Of a DNA stretch of 64,000 bases, positions 36,990-45,967 are shown piece by piece (the first letter of the stretch is position 1; every line of letters starts with the position of its first letter). Origin of the DNA: Streptomyces sp. NBC_01669. GTDB taxonomy: Bacteria; Actinomycetota; Actinomycetes; Streptomycetales; Streptomycetaceae. The stretch lies in assembly GCF_026339735.1 (NCBI RefSeq), contig NZ_JAPEQG010000001.1, positions 7,028,501-7,092,500 on the forward strand, read 5' to 3'. The notes beneath the pieces are model-generated. The model did not search any database and was not told the origin of the DNA. It saw only the letters and a list, made by a program, of their open reading frames with translations. A program made the position numbers and the translations under genes.

Positions 36990-38273
36990 ATGCACATTTC
37001 GTTTCTGCTCCACAACGCCTACGGGGTCGGGGGCACCATCCGCACGACGTTCAACCTTGCCGGGCAACTGGCCGAGCACCATGACATCGAGATCGTGTCG
37101 GTCTTCCGTCACCGCGACGCCCCCGCGCTGGGCGCCCCGGCCGGCGTACGGATGAGTCACCTCGTCGACCTGCGCAAGAAGAGCCCGACGTACGACGGCG
37201 ACGCGATCGAGCACACCAGGCCCGCCGCCGTCTTCGCCCGCGGCGACAGCCGGTACCGGCAGTACAGCCGGCTCACCGACGCACGGGTGGCGGACCATCT
37301 GCGCTCCCTGGAGGCGGATGTCGTCGTCGGCACCCGCCCCGGGCTCAATGTCCAGATCACCCGGCAGGCCCGACGCGGTCCGGTCCGGATCGGGCAGGAG
37401 CACCTCACCCTCGACAGCCACAGCTACCGGCTGCGCCGTGAGATCGGCCACCGCTACACGCTGCTCGACGCGATCACGACCGTCACCGAGGCCGACGCAC
37501 GCGCCTACCGGACCGGGCTGCGGCTGCCCGGCGTACGTATCGAGTCCATCCCCAACGGGGTGCCCGAGCCCGTGGTCGCCCCCGCCGACTGCGACAGCAA
37601 GTGGGTGATCGCGGCGGGGCGGCTGCACAAGGTGAAGCGGTACGACGTGCTGGTCCGCGCGTTCGCCGATGTGGTGGCCGTCCGCCCCGACTGGCGTCTT
37701 CGCATCTACGGCGGCGGCGACGCGACCGGCGACGAACGGCAGGCACTGCACACGCTCATCGGTCAACTGGGCCTGCACAACCATGTGTTCCTGATGGGCT
37801 CGGTCAACCCGCTGGAGGCCGAGTGGCCCAAGGGAGCGATCGCCGCGGTCACCTCGGACCGGGAGTCCTTCGGCATGACGATCGTCGAGGCGATGCGCTG
37901 CGGCCTGCCGGTCGTCGCCACCGACTGCCCGCACGGCCCCCGCGAGATCATCGACGACGGCACCGACGGACGGCTGGTGCCGGTCGGGGACGCGGCCGCG
38001 GTCGCGGACGCCGTGCTCGGCCTGATCGACGACGACGGAACACGGCACCGGATGGGACGGGCCGCCCGCGCCGCATCGCGACGCTTCGACCCTGCGCTGA
38101 TCGCCGAACGCCACGAAGGGCTCTACACCGAACTCATCAGGCGCGGCGGGCGCCACCACTCGCACAGCGCCCTGCGCACCGGCGTGCACAGGGCCCGCGG
38201 CGCGGTGCTGGACGGCATGTACGCGCTGCGCCACAAGGCCGGCGATGCGCTCCGCAAGGGGAGGGCCGCGTGA
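36990..38273 (+). CDS. GT4-family glycosyltransferase
   Basis: A 427-residue GT-B enzyme. The N-terminal domain opens MHISFLLHNAYGVGGTIRTTFNLAGQL. The donor domain has WVIAAGRLHKVKRYDVLVRAF and DRESFGMTIVEAMRCGLPVVATDCPHGPREIIDDGTDGRLVP with the E-x7-E pair. A basic 40-residue C-terminal tail suggests membrane association. GGGGGA lies 11 bases before ATG 36990. It overlaps the next gene (GTGA). Such genes build wall glycopolymers (teichoic/teichuronic type) or capsule; the exact product is unknown. Confidence 0.88.
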   Translation: MHISFLLHNAYGVGGTIRTTFNLAGQLAEHHDIEIVSVFRHRDAPALGAPAGVRMSHLVDLRKKSPTYDGDAIEHTRPAAVFARGDSRYRQYSRLTDARVADHLRSLEADVVVGTRPGLNVQITRQARRGPVRIGQEHLTLDSHSYRLRREIGHRYTLLDAITTVTEADARAYRTGLRLPGVRIESIPNGVPEPVVAPADCDSKWVIAAGRLHKVKRYDVLVRAFADVVAVRPDWRLRIYGGGDATGDERQALHTLIGQLGLHNHVFLMGSVNPLEAEWPKGAIAAVTSDRESFGMTIVEAMRCGLPVVATDCPHGPREIIDDGTDGRLVPVGDAAAVADAVLGLIDDDGTRHRMGRAARAASRRFDPALIAERHEGLYTELIRRGGRHHSHSALRTGVHRARGAVLDGMYALRHKAGDALRKGRAA

Positions 38274-39157
38274 CTGTGCCCGCGCTGCGGCCGACACCGC
38301 CCGCCGAATCCACTGCCGGCCGCGTCGCCGACTGCATCGCCGACGCCGACGGCCGGATCACCTTCGATCTCCTCCGGGATCGCCGGGAGGGAGGGGCACC
38401 GGGGGCCGTCCTGCTCCTGCGCCTGCGCGGTACGAAAGGGAGGAGCGACCGGGTGGCCGAGGACGTGCGGCTGCCCCTGAGCCCGGACGGTGACGGGCGG
38501 CTGCGCGCCGTGCTGCCGGGCACGGCGGAGCTTGCCGAGGGCCGCTGGGACGCTTGGGTGCAGCAGCCGGGCACGGACGGCGAGACAGCTGTCGAACCCG
38601 GCATCAGGGATCTGCGGGCCCTGGTCGACCGCACGCCCGACCCCGGCGGCACAGTCGGCGGGGTCGTGGTCCGCATCCCGTACCCGACCGCCGACGGCCG
38701 GCTCGCCGTGCGCTGCTGGGTTCGCGCGCCGCACGCGGAGGCCGGGCCGATCACCTTCGGTCCGGCCGCGATGACCGTCGACGGGACGCTGTACGGGGCG
38801 GAGCTCGGCGACGACGCGTGCGTGGAGGCGCGGCCGGCCGGCCATCCCGAGCGGAGCTGCCGGGCGCCCGTGACCGGCAGGGACGGGAGTTTCTCCTTCA
38901 GCCTCCCGTACGACCTGCCGACCGCCGGACCGGTGACCGCGCCGCAGCTGTGGGAACTGTGGCTGCTCCCCGGCGGGCCGAGCGGGAGCGGTACCGGCGG
39001 GATCCGGATCTCGCGCATCCTCGACGACATCTGGGACCGCAAGAAGATCTTCGTCTACCCGCCTCGAGCCACCACGGGGGACGTCCTCGCCGCCCCCTGC
39101 TACTCAGCCGACAACGACCTCTGTCTACGGCTGGAACCGGTCCAACGGCACGACTGA
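38270..39157 (+). CDS. Hypothetical partner protein of the glycosyltransferase
   Basis: A 295-residue protein rich in predicted beta-strands, seemingly two repeats of an immunoglobulin-like or transferase-associated fold: GRITFDLLRDRREGGAPGAVLLLRLRG and GGVVVRIPYPTADGRLAVRCWVRAPHAEAGPITFGPAAMTVDGTLYGAEL. It ends with ISRILDDIWDRKKIFVYPPR. No signal peptide is seen. The GTGA overlap with the glycosyltransferase suggests an accessory role in the same glycan pathway. No family assigned. Confidence 0.7.
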   Translation: MTVPALRPTPPAESTAGRVADCIADADGRITFDLLRDRREGGAPGAVLLLRLRGTKGRSDRVAEDVRLPLSPDGDGRLRAVLPGTAELAEGRWDAWVQQPGTDGETAVEPGIRDLRALVDRTPDPGGTVGGVVVRIPYPTADGRLAVRCWVRAPHAEAGPITFGPAAMTVDGTLYGAELGDDACVEARPAGHPERSCRAPVTGRDGSFSFSLPYDLPTAGPVTAPQLWELWLLPGGPSGSGTGGIRISRILDDIWDRKKIFVYPPRATTGDVLAAPCYSADNDLCLRLEPVQRHD

Positions 39158-39205
39158 CGCGGATCGAGGTCAGCAGCTGTCCTCGACCGCTGGCAGACTC
39201 GCCCC

Positions 39206-40165
39206 ATGTTGGAGACCTCGGCACGACTGCTGCGCCTGCTCTCACTCCTGCAGGCCCACCGGGACTGGTCCGGAGCCGATCTCGCCGAACGGCTCGGCGT
39301 CACCCCCAGGACCGTCCGGCGGGACGTCGACAAACTGCGCGAGCTCGGCTATCCGGTCAACGCCAGCCCCGGCACCGGCGGCGGCTATCAGCTCGGCGCG
39401 GGGGCCGAGCTGCCGCCGTTGCTCCTGGACGACGAGGAAGCGGTCGCGGTGGCGGTCGGGTTGCGTACCGCGGCCGGTCACGGCGTCGAGGGCATCGGGG
39501 AGACCTCCGTACGCGCACTCGCCAAACTCGAGCAGGTCCTGCCGAACCGGCTCCGCCGCCGGGTCGGCGCCCTGAGCGCCTTCACCGTGCCCATGATGCG
39601 CGGACCCGGCGCCTCCACCGTCGACCCGGGCGTCCTCACCGAGCTGGCCGGGGCCTGTCGGGACAGCGAGCGGCTGCGCTTCGCGTACCGGTCCCACGAT
39701 GGCTCCGTATCGCGCCGGACCGTCGAACCGCACCGGCTGGTGTGCACCGAGCGCCGCTGGTACCTGGTCGCCTGGGACCTGGAGCGCGCGGACTGGCGCA
39801 CCTTCCGGGCGGACCGGATCACCCCCACACCGCCGCACGGTCCCCGCTTCGTTCCGCGTCGCCCGCCCGCCGAGGACCTGGCCGCCTATGTCTCGGAGGG
39901 CGTCTCCACCACTGCGTACGCGACGCATGCGGTGATCCGGCTGAAGGTGCCGGTCGAACTGGCCGCCGAGCGCATCTCGCCGTCCTCCGGAGTGCTGGAG
40001 GCGATCGACGCGGACAGCTGCCTGCTGCGCACCGGTGCGGCGAGCCTCGACGTCCTGGTGATCCACGTGATGCTCATGGGCTTCGACTTCGAGGTTGTCG
40101 AACCGCAGGAGCTCACCGAAGCCATCAGGGCGGCCCGGGACCGGCTCTCCCGGGCACTCGGCTGA
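39206..40165 (+). CDS. WYL-domain transcriptional regulator
   Basis: A 319-residue regulator: a DeoR-type winged helix (RLLRLLSLLQAHRDWSGADLAERLGVTPRTVRRDVDKLRELGYPV, residues 7-51), a WYL sensor domain (LRFAYRSHDGSVSRRTVEPHRLVCTERRWYLVAWDLERADWRTFRADRI, about 151-199) and a WCX C-terminus. WYL domains are thought to sense nucleic acid or nucleotide ligands. A -10-like CAGACT lies six bases before ATG 39206, suggesting a leaderless mRNA. The target is unknown; it stands alone. Confidence 0.9.
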   Translation: MLETSARLLRLLSLLQAHRDWSGADLAERLGVTPRTVRRDVDKLRELGYPVNASPGTGGGYQLGAGAELPPLLLDDEEAVAVAVGLRTAAGHGVEGIGETSVRALAKLEQVLPNRLRRRVGALSAFTVPMMRGPGASTVDPGVLTELAGACRDSERLRFAYRSHDGSVSRRTVEPHRLVCTERRWYLVAWDLERADWRTFRADRITPTPPHGPRFVPRRPPAEDLAAYVSEGVSTTAYATHAVIRLKVPVELAAERISPSSGVLEAIDADSCLLRTGAASLDVLVIHVMLMGFDFEVVEPQELTEAIRAARDRLSRALG

Positions 40166-40603
40166 AGGCAGCCGCGGACTTTCGACCGACCGCTCGCCCG
40201 GTGTGTCCGGCCGGTCAGGGCGGGCTTGTGTCCGGTATACGGGCGGATGCAGGCGGCGGTCCGGGTCCGATGGTGTGGATATCCCGACCAGAAGATAAGG
40301 CTGCCATAAGGAAGCATGAATTCTCGGTGGCGGGTCCGTTTTAGAACGTCTTACGGGAAGTGAATTCCGACCATCGGGTATGTCATATTTCCTCGGGTTT
40401 TCCGAGCCGTTTGGTGATCGTTTAAAAGTGCGCGTGATTACTGTGCGTCGGCCTGAGAACCGCACGTTCGAGTGAAGCAGTTCGAGGGAAACGGCTGTCG
40501 TGATCCTGTGACACAAGCGTGACCGGTGGCGTACGTGAGGATGCGGTGCCGGGTGCCTGCGCCCGGCTTCCGTACTCGTCCGGGGCCGCCTACGGTGAGT
40601 GGC
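40166..40603 (+). other. AT-richer intergenic region
   Basis: This 438-bp stretch has no convincing ORF. Bases about 40300-40450 are clearly poorer in GC than their surroundings, which is common at promoters but long here. A small hairpin CTCGG-N5-CCGAG occurs at 40392-40406. A -10-like TACGGT (40591-40596) directly serves the next gene. Confidence 0.5.
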
Positions 40604-40819
40604 ATGGCACCTATCCCGACCCCTCCCGCCCAGCCCGATGACACGCCCGGCGCGTATGTCGGCCTCGCCGCAGAAGCCGCCGAGCGAAGGGCCCGTGCCC
40701 GCGGCTGGCGTACTGTCAGGGCTCTGCCGCCGGGGGCGATCATCACCATGGAGTACCGGTCCGGGCGGATCAACTTCGAGGTCGACAACGCCGTGGTGAC
40801 CCGCTGCTGGGTCGGCTGA
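40604..40819 (+). CDS. I78-family peptidase inhibitor-like protein
   Basis: A 71-residue protein matching the I78 inhibitor pattern: AAEAARRARARGWRTV-like helix, then LPPGAIITMEYRSGRINFEVDNAVVTRCWVG, where D/GRINxxVD and a C-terminal Cys are typical. No signal peptide is visible, so unlike the secreted Aspergillus elastase inhibitor of this family it is probably intracellular or exported by another route. TACGGT lies seven bases upstream of ATG 40604 (leaderless layout). A terminator follows at once. Confidence 0.78.
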   Translation: MAPIPTPPAQPDDTPGAYVGLAAEAAERRARARGWRTVRALPPGAIITMEYRSGRINFEVDNAVVTRCWVG

Positions 40820-40834
40820 GACCTCCGTCATGAG

Positions 40835-40862
40835 CAAGGCCCCGACCGAGGTCGGGGCCTTG
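40835..40862. terminator. Terminator between I78 gene and PAP2 gene
   Basis: CAAGGCCCCGACC (40835-40847) and its exact complement (40850-40862) form a 12-13 bp hairpin between convergent genes. Confidence 0.8.
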
Positions 40863-40913
40863 ACTGTGCGGGGGGAGGCTGTGCGTACCGTCCCCGCATG
40901 GGGGTGCGGTCCG

Positions 40914-41939
40914 TCAGCCGCCGGCCACCGGGCGGGCCGGGCTCGTGCCGCCTCGCGGCGATCGGTCCGCGTGCGGCGGGCGCCGGCTGCCGGCCGGGGT
41001 GACCGGCGTCCGCTCCGAGCGCACCACGTGCGGCGTGTGGGCCCGCTGCCGGGTCCCCGCCGCCGGAGCGGAAGGTGCCGAGGCGGCCGGACGAACGCCT
41101 GTGGCGACCGGTTCGAGCACCGGGCTCCCGCCCACGCCGTCACCACTGTCCGGTTGCGGCAGCAGCACGGTCTGGGGCGCACCGGCCGCGACGGGCACCG
41201 GGATCCGGCGACGCGCACGCAACTGCTCGCGCACTGCGAAGATCCAGTCCTCGGTACGGGTGATCAACGGCTCGACCCACGGCAGGCCCAGCAGGATCAG
41301 CAGCCCCGCGGCCCAGCCGAGCAGCACATCGCTCAGCCAGTGCGTACCGAGATAGACGGTCGTGAGCCCGACCCCGAGCGAGACCACCGCCGATACGGCC
41401 GACAGGTAACGCCTGGCCCGCGGCGTAGTGGCCAGGTAGGCGAGGATTCCCCAGGTCACCACGGCGTTGGCGGTGTGTCCGGACGGAAATATATCGCCGC
41501 CGGCGAAGAGCTCCGCGGAGCCGATCTGGGTCGCGTAGTGCGGGCCGAGCCGGCCCAGGCCGAGCTTGACGGCGCCCACGGTCAGGTTGAGCAGCAGCAG
41601 CGAGGCGCCCAGGGTCAGCAGGGGGCGCAGGGTGTGCTGCCGCCAGGAGCGCCAGCCGAGCCAGCAGGCGACCATCACAGCCGTCGGGCCTCGCTGGCCG
41701 AGCACGACGTAGTAGTCGAGGAAGGCATGGATTCCGGGCCACTGCTGGTAGGGCCGGAAGAGCATGACCTTCCAGTCCAGGGTCACCAGCCCGGAGCCGA
41801 TCAGCACGGCAACGACGATGGCGAGATAGAACGCCAACGTCCCGCCGAAGAGAGCGATGCGGTGACGGCTCATCCGCGGTGGCTCTATCTTCGGCGGTTC
41901 CGGCTCCCGGTCCAGCCGGGCAAAGATGTCGGTACGCAC
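40914..41939 (-). CDS. PAP2-family membrane phosphatase
   Basis: A 341-residue membrane protein with six helices. The phosphatase motifs are KLGLGRLGP (motif 1), FPSGHTANA (motif 2, catalytic His) and VYLGTHWLSDVLLGW (motif 3). It probably dephosphorylates undecaprenyl pyrophosphate or another lipid phosphate on the outer face. The last 90 residues form a Pro/Ala/Arg-rich tail. GTG 41939 (MRTDIFARLDREPEPPKIE) is preferred over the open frame upstream, which lacks conserved sequence. Confidence 0.88.
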   Translation of the reverse strand: MRTDIFARLDREPEPPKIEPPRMSRHRIALFGGTLAFYLAIVVAVLIGSGLVTLDWKVMLFRPYQQWPGIHAFLDYYVVLGQRGPTAVMVACWLGWRSWRQHTLRPLLTLGASLLLLNLTVGAVKLGLGRLGPHYATQIGSAELFAGGDIFPSGHTANAVVTWGILAYLATTPRARRYLSAVSAVVSLGVGLTTVYLGTHWLSDVLLGWAAGLLILLGLPWVEPLITRTEDWIFAVREQLRARRRIPVPVAAGAPQTVLLPQPDSGDGVGGSPVLEPVATGVRPAASAPSAPAAGTRQRAHTPHVVRSERTPVTPAGSRRPPHADRSPRGGTSPARPVAGG

Positions 41940-42427
41940 CCAATCGACGTTACAGCGAGTGAGTGCCTGATCCGGTCGTTCGGGCCGCTTTGTGATGACG
42001 ATGTGATGTGGACTATGTCTCAGTCCGGTCAATATTTCGGACCCGTCAGTGAATCCCGGTGGCCTCGTGCTCCATTTCTTCCGCGCTTATTTCGGAAGAG
42101 TGTTTGAGTATCTCCGAATAAATGGCGAGCGGTGCAGGTATCCATTTCTCCGGCCGCGATGGGCGGGTGGACGGACGGTGCCCGGCCGGTCACGGAACGG
42201 GCACACGCCGATGCCGGGGCCGGTCCGGCGCGGAGCCGGCAGGGGGTCCGGCGTGGCGTACGCCACACCTCGCGACCTGTCAGGGTATGAGATCGACCAC
42301 GTGTGGTCACGTCGAACTCGCGTACGCTGACGGATCACTCGCCCGTCGATGCCGGGCCTGGAGGGGCAGTGCACGCTGCTTCCCCGGTTGGCCTGCCGAG
42401 CGCGAGGGACCTTTGGGAGGTACATGC
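41940..42427 (+). promoter_or_regulatory. Divergent regulatory region upstream of the MFS transporter, with two perfect palindromes
   Basis: This 488-bp gap has an AT-rich left half and, near the MFS gene, two perfect 14-nt palindromes: GTGGCGTACGCCAC (42253-42266) and GACCACGTGTGGTC (42295-42308), 29 bp apart. They are candidate operators for a dimeric repressor, though no regulator is encoded beside the gene. GGGAGG at 42415 is the MFS Shine-Dalgarno. Confidence 0.45.
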
Positions 42428-44152
42428 ATGTCCGGGACGACCACAGCCCGATTCCGCCTGCGCGCAGCCGCCGACGGTGCCAATCGATGGGTCGTCCTGG
42501 TCGTCCTCTGCCTCAGTCTGTTGCTCGTGGCGCTCGACGCGACGGTGCTCCACGTCGCCGTCCCCGCCGTCACCGAGGATCTGCGGCCCAGCGCCGTCGG
42601 TCTGCTGTGGATCGTGGACGCCTATCCACTGGTCTGCGCCTCGCTGCTGATCCTCTTCGGCACCCTCGGTGACCGGGTCGGCCGCCGCCGCATCCTGCTG
42701 CTCGGCTACGCGCTCTTCGGCGTAGCCTCCGCGATCGCCGCGATGGCGGACAGCCCCGGCGTACTGATAGCGGCGCGCGCCCTGCTGGGCGTCGGCGGCG
42801 CGATGATCATGCCCGCGACGCTCTCCATCCTTCGCCAGGTCTTCCCCGACCGGCGCGAGCGAGCCGTCGCCATCGGGGTATGGACCGCGGTCGCCGCCGT
42901 CGGCGCGGCCACCGGACCGGTCATCGGTGGCTTCCTCGTGGAGCACTTCTGGTGGGGCTCGGTCTTTCTGATCAACATCCCGCTGATGGCGCTGATCCTG
43001 CCGGTCGGCCGGCTGCTGCTGCCCGAATCGCGGGGCAGCGACGACGGCCCCTGGGATGTGCTCGGCGCGCTGATGGCAGCGGCCGGAGTGCTCGGGGTGG
43101 TCCTCGGTGTGAAGCGCGCGGGCACCGGTGAGGGCGTCTTCGGCCCCGCCACCCTCGTACCGCTGCTGCTCGGGGCGGCGCTGCTCGTCGCGTTCGTCCG
43201 TCGGCAGAAACGCCGTACGCATCCACTGATCGACATCGCGATGTTCGCGCAGCCCACGTTCTCCACCGCGGTCGGCTGCATCGTCCTCGCCATGCTGGCC
43301 CTGGTCGGTCTGGAACTGATCGCCGTCCAGTATCTGCAGCTGGTCCTGGGCCTCAGCCCGCTGGAGACCGGCCTGCGGCTGCTGCCGCTCACCTTCGCCG
43401 CGATGGCCGCGGGTGCGACCGGCTCGTACACCCTGCGCCGGGTCGGACCGCGCCGGATGGTCGGCTGGGGCTTCGTGCTCACCGCCGCCTCGGTGCTGAT
43501 CCTGACCCTGATGGGGCAGCACGACCGGCCCGCCCTGCTGACCGTGGCGTTCGTCGTGCTCGGCTTCGGGCTCCAGTCCACGCTCTTCGGGGCGTACGAA
43601 TCGATGCTCAGCGAGGCCCCGGCCGACCGGGCGGGTGGCGCGGCGGCCATCGGCGAAACCTCGTACCAGCTGGGTGCGGGCATGGGGATCGCCCTGCTGG
43701 GCAGCGTCATGAACGCCGCCTACACGCCCGGGCTGGCCAAGCTCTCGGGAGCGGGGGTCCCCGCCGAGGCGTCCGCCGCCGCCTCCCACTCACTGGGCGA
43801 GGCGTATCAGGTCGCCTCGCAGCTGGGCGGTCCGCTGGGCGGGGTGCTGCGGAGCACGGCCCGGCATGCCTTCATCAACGGGCTGCATGTCACGCTGCTG
43901 GTCAGTGCGGGTCTGCTGCTGCTGGGCGCGCTCGCCGCGCTGCGACTGCCACGGGTGATGGAGTGCCCGCCGGTGGAGATCTGCGAACCCCGCGAGGCCG
44001 CCGAGGCGGCCGTGGCCGTGGAGTCGCGAGGGCCCCGAGCGTTCCCCGCTCCCCAGGGCGCCCCGGTCCAGGGCCTGCCGAAAGGGCCCCTTTCGGTGCC
44101 CGCCCGGCGGCAACCCGCCGAGGCCACCGGCTCTGGACGCGCGGCACACTGA
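42428..44152 (+). CDS. MFS transporter, DHA2 (EmrB/QacA) drug-exporter family
   Basis: A 574-residue proton-driven exporter with about 14 membrane helices. Motif D1 is LLLVALDATVLHVAVPAV (helix 1), motif A GTLGDRVGRRRILLLGYALFG (loop 2-3) and motif C AAVGAATGPVIGGFLVEHFWWGSVFLINIP (helix 5). ATG 42428 has GGGAGG seven bases upstream; an overlapping ATG at 42424 is out of frame. The cytosolic C-terminal tail of 65 residues is low complexity. Substrate unknown. Expression is possibly repressed through the two upstream palindromes. Confidence 0.9.
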   Translation: MSGTTTARFRLRAAADGANRWVVLVVLCLSLLLVALDATVLHVAVPAVTEDLRPSAVGLLWIVDAYPLVCASLLILFGTLGDRVGRRRILLLGYALFGVASAIAAMADSPGVLIAARALLGVGGAMIMPATLSILRQVFPDRRERAVAIGVWTAVAAVGAATGPVIGGFLVEHFWWGSVFLINIPLMALILPVGRLLLPESRGSDDGPWDVLGALMAAAGVLGVVLGVKRAGTGEGVFGPATLVPLLLGAALLVAFVRRQKRRTHPLIDIAMFAQPTFSTAVGCIVLAMLALVGLELIAVQYLQLVLGLSPLETGLRLLPLTFAAMAAGATGSYTLRRVGPRRMVGWGFVLTAASVLILTLMGQHDRPALLTVAFVVLGFGLQSTLFGAYESMLSEAPADRAGGAAAIGETSYQLGAGMGIALLGSVMNAAYTPGLAKLSGAGVPAEASAAASHSLGEAYQVASQLGGPLGGVLRSTARHAFINGLHVTLLVSAGLLLLGALAALRLPRVMECPPVEICEPREAAEAAVAVESRGPRAFPAPQGAPVQGLPKGPLSVPARRQPAEATGSGRAAH

Positions 44153-44177
44153 GCCGTAACGTCAGCACGACGCCATA

Positions 44178-44198
44178 ACTAACACTGCTAGTTTTAGT
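44178..44198 (+). promoter_or_regulatory. Imperfect 21-bp palindrome at the acyl-CoA dehydrogenase promoter
   Basis: ACTAAcACT-GCT-AGTtTTAGT: eight of nine arm positions are complementary. It overlaps a -10-like TAGTAT (44195-44200), 28 bp before the start codon, a placement typical of TetR-type repressor sites on fatty or branched acid catabolic genes. Confidence 0.6.
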
Positions 44199-44225
44199 AT
44201 CGTGCGAGCCGCCGGAGGCACCCTC

Positions 44226-45482
44226 ATGTCCACCCCATCTCCCGCGAAGCCGTCGAAGCTCCCGCCCTTCGACCCCGGCGACCCGATCGGCATCGACGAT
44301 CTGCTCGACCCCGAGGACCTCGCGATCCGCTCCACCGTCCGCGCCTGGGCCGCCGACCGGATCCTGCCGCACATTGCCGAGTGGTACGAGAACGGCGAGC
44401 TGCCCGGCATCCGTGAGCTAGCCCGTGAACTCGGCTCGATCGGCGCCCTCGGCATGTCCCTGCAGGGATACGGCTGCGCGGGCGCCACCGCCGTCCAGTA
44501 CGGACTGGCCTGCCTGGAGCTCGAAGCGGCGGACTCCGGGATCCGCTCGCTCGTCTCCGTGCAGGGCTCTCTCGCCATGTACGCCATTCACCGCTTCGGC
44601 TCCGAGGAGCAGAAGCAGCAGTGGTTGCCGGGCATGGCGGCCGGCGAGATCATCGGCTGCTTCGGACTCACCGAGCCGGATCACGGCTCCGACCCGGCCG
44701 GGATGCGGATGCACGCCAAGCGCCTCGGAGGGGGCACCTCCCGCTCGGGCGGAGCCGGGAGCGGGGGAGACTGGGTGCTCAACGGCCGCAAGATGTGGAT
44801 CACCAACGGCTCGGTGGCCGGGGTCGCCGTCGTCTGGGCGCAGACCGACGAGGGCAGCGGCGGCAGCGGCATCCGCGGCTTCGTCGTGCCGACGGACACC
44901 CCCGGCTTCTCCGCGCCCGAGATCAAGCACAAGTGGTCCCTGCGTGCCTCGGTCACCAGCGAGCTGGTCCTCGACGAGGTACGGCTGCCCGCCGACGCCG
45001 TACTCCCCGGGGTCACCGGCCTGCGCGGACCGCTCAGCTGTCTCAGTCATGCCCGCTACGGCATCGTCTGGGGGGCCATGGGCGCGGCGCGGTCCAGCTT
45101 CGAGGCGGCGGTCGACTACGCGAAGAACCGGGAACAGTTCGGCAAGCCGATCGGTGGTTTCCAGCTCACTCAGGCCAAGCTCGCGGACATGGCCGTCGAA
45201 CTGCACAAGGGCATCCTGCTCGCCCACCATCTGGGCCGTCGGCTGGACGCGGGCAGGCTCCGCCCGGAACAGGTCAGTTTCGGAAAGCTCAACAATGTGC
45301 GGGAGGCCATCGAGATCTGCCGCACCTCGCGCACGATCCTCGGCGCCAACGGGATCTCGCTCGAATACCCGGTGATGCGGCATGCGACGAATCTGGAGTC
45401 GGTGCTCACGTACGAGGGCACCGTGGAGATGCACCAGCTGGTGCTGGGCAAGGCGCTCACCGGCCTGGACGCATTCCGGTAG
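44226..45482 (+). CDS. Acyl-CoA dehydrogenase, glutaryl-CoA dehydrogenase-like
   Basis: A 418-residue FAD enzyme. Features: LEAADSGIRSLVSVQGSLAMYAIHRFGSEEQKQQWLP, CFGLTEPDHGSDPAGM (FAD/substrate loop), KMWITNGSVAGVAVVWAQ, YAKNREQFGKPIGGFQLTQAKLADM and, near the end, SVLTYEGTVEMHQLVLGKALTG, where Glu of YEGT is the catalytic base position of the glutaryl-/isobutyryl-type enzymes. GGAGG lies eight bases before ATG 44226. Residues about 169-182 (Gly/Ser-rich) are an in-frame insertion of a palindromic repeat, in a surface loop before the WVLNG strand. Confidence 0.9.
   Translation: MSTPSPAKPSKLPPFDPGDPIGIDDLLDPEDLAIRSTVRAWAADRILPHIAEWYENGELPGIRELARELGSIGALGMSLQGYGCAGATAVQYGLACLELEAADSGIRSLVSVQGSLAMYAIHRFGSEEQKQQWLPGMAAGEIIGCFGLTEPDHGSDPAGMRMHAKRLGGGTSRSGGAGSGGDWVLNGRKMWITNGSVAGVAVVWAQTDEGSGGSGIRGFVVPTDTPGFSAPEIKHKWSLRASVTSELVLDEVRLPADAVLPGVTGLRGPLSCLSHARYGIVWGAMGAARSSFEAAVDYAKNREQFGKPIGGFQLTQAKLADMAVELHKGILLAHHLGRRLDAGRLRPEQVSFGKLNNVREAIEICRTSRTILGANGISLEYPVMRHATNLESVLTYEGTVEMHQLVLGKALTGLDAFR
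44731..44769 (-). repeat. Palindromic interspersed repeat, copy 1 (inside acyl-CoA dehydrogenase gene)
   Basis: The reverse complement reads CTCCCCC-GCTCCCGGCTCCGC-CCGAGCGGGAGG-TGCCCC, matching copy 2 at 56056 in block order (CTCCCCC, CGGCTCCGC, CGARC, G-run, CCCC). It is inserted in frame and translated as a Gly/Ser stretch. Confidence 0.65.
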
Positions 45483-45523
45483 AACGGGGGACGCCGGCCG
45501 GACCGATCCGGCGAGCGCCCTGC

Positions 45524-45967
45524 TCAGCTCTGGTTGAAGAAGCCGTCGGCCGGCCGGCCGGCGGCTTCGCCGTTGAGCACCCGGGTGTCGGCCGGGGTCA
45601 GCAGGAAGACCCGGGTGGCCACGCGGTCGATCGAACCGCGCAGTCCGAAGATCAGCCCCGCGGCGAAGTCCACGACACGCTTCGCATCGGCAGGGTCCAT
45701 GGCCGTGAGGTTGATGATCACCGGGACGCCGTCCCGGAAGAGCTCGCCGATGGCGCGCGCGTCCCGGAAGCTGTCCGGGGTGACCGTGGCGATCCGTCGG
45801 CCCGTCTCCTCGGCAGCCTCGGAGACCACCTGCACCCGTGGGTCGGTCACCCAGGCATTGCCGGTCCCGGTCCGTGCACCCTCGGCGTACTCGTCGTCGT
45901 CGTAGTAACGCTCGTCGTTGTCCTCTACGAGGCCCAGCCAGGCACTCGCCTTGCGCACCGATCCCAT
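45524..45967 (-). CDS. sflA: SepF-like cell-division protein (SflA-type paralogue)
   Basis: A 147-residue SepF-domain protein. The core VQVVSEAAEETGRRIATVTPDSFRDARAIGELFRDGVPVIINLTAMDPADAKRVVDFAAGLIFGLRGSIDRVATRVFLLTP contains the GLRG-S-I/ VFLL SepF pattern. The N-terminus (MGSVRKASAWLGLVEDNDERYYDDDEY) is amphipathic plus acidic. Streptomyces have a main sepF next to ftsZ and SepF-like paralogues; this copy is away from ftsZ, hence the paralogue name, given with moderate confidence. GAGGAGG lies six bases before ATG 45967. Confidence 0.85.
   Translation of the reverse strand: MGSVRKASAWLGLVEDNDERYYDDDEYAEGARTGTGNAWVTDPRVQVVSEAAEETGRRIATVTPDSFRDARAIGELFRDGVPVIINLTAMDPADAKRVVDFAAGLIFGLRGSIDRVATRVFLLTPADTRVLNGEAAGRPADGFFNQS

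Noticed and set aside
38380..38410. Third copy of the palindromic repeat in the gene at 38270
   Set aside because: Only the GGGGCACC end and a G-run match; the central CGGCTCCGC block is absent.
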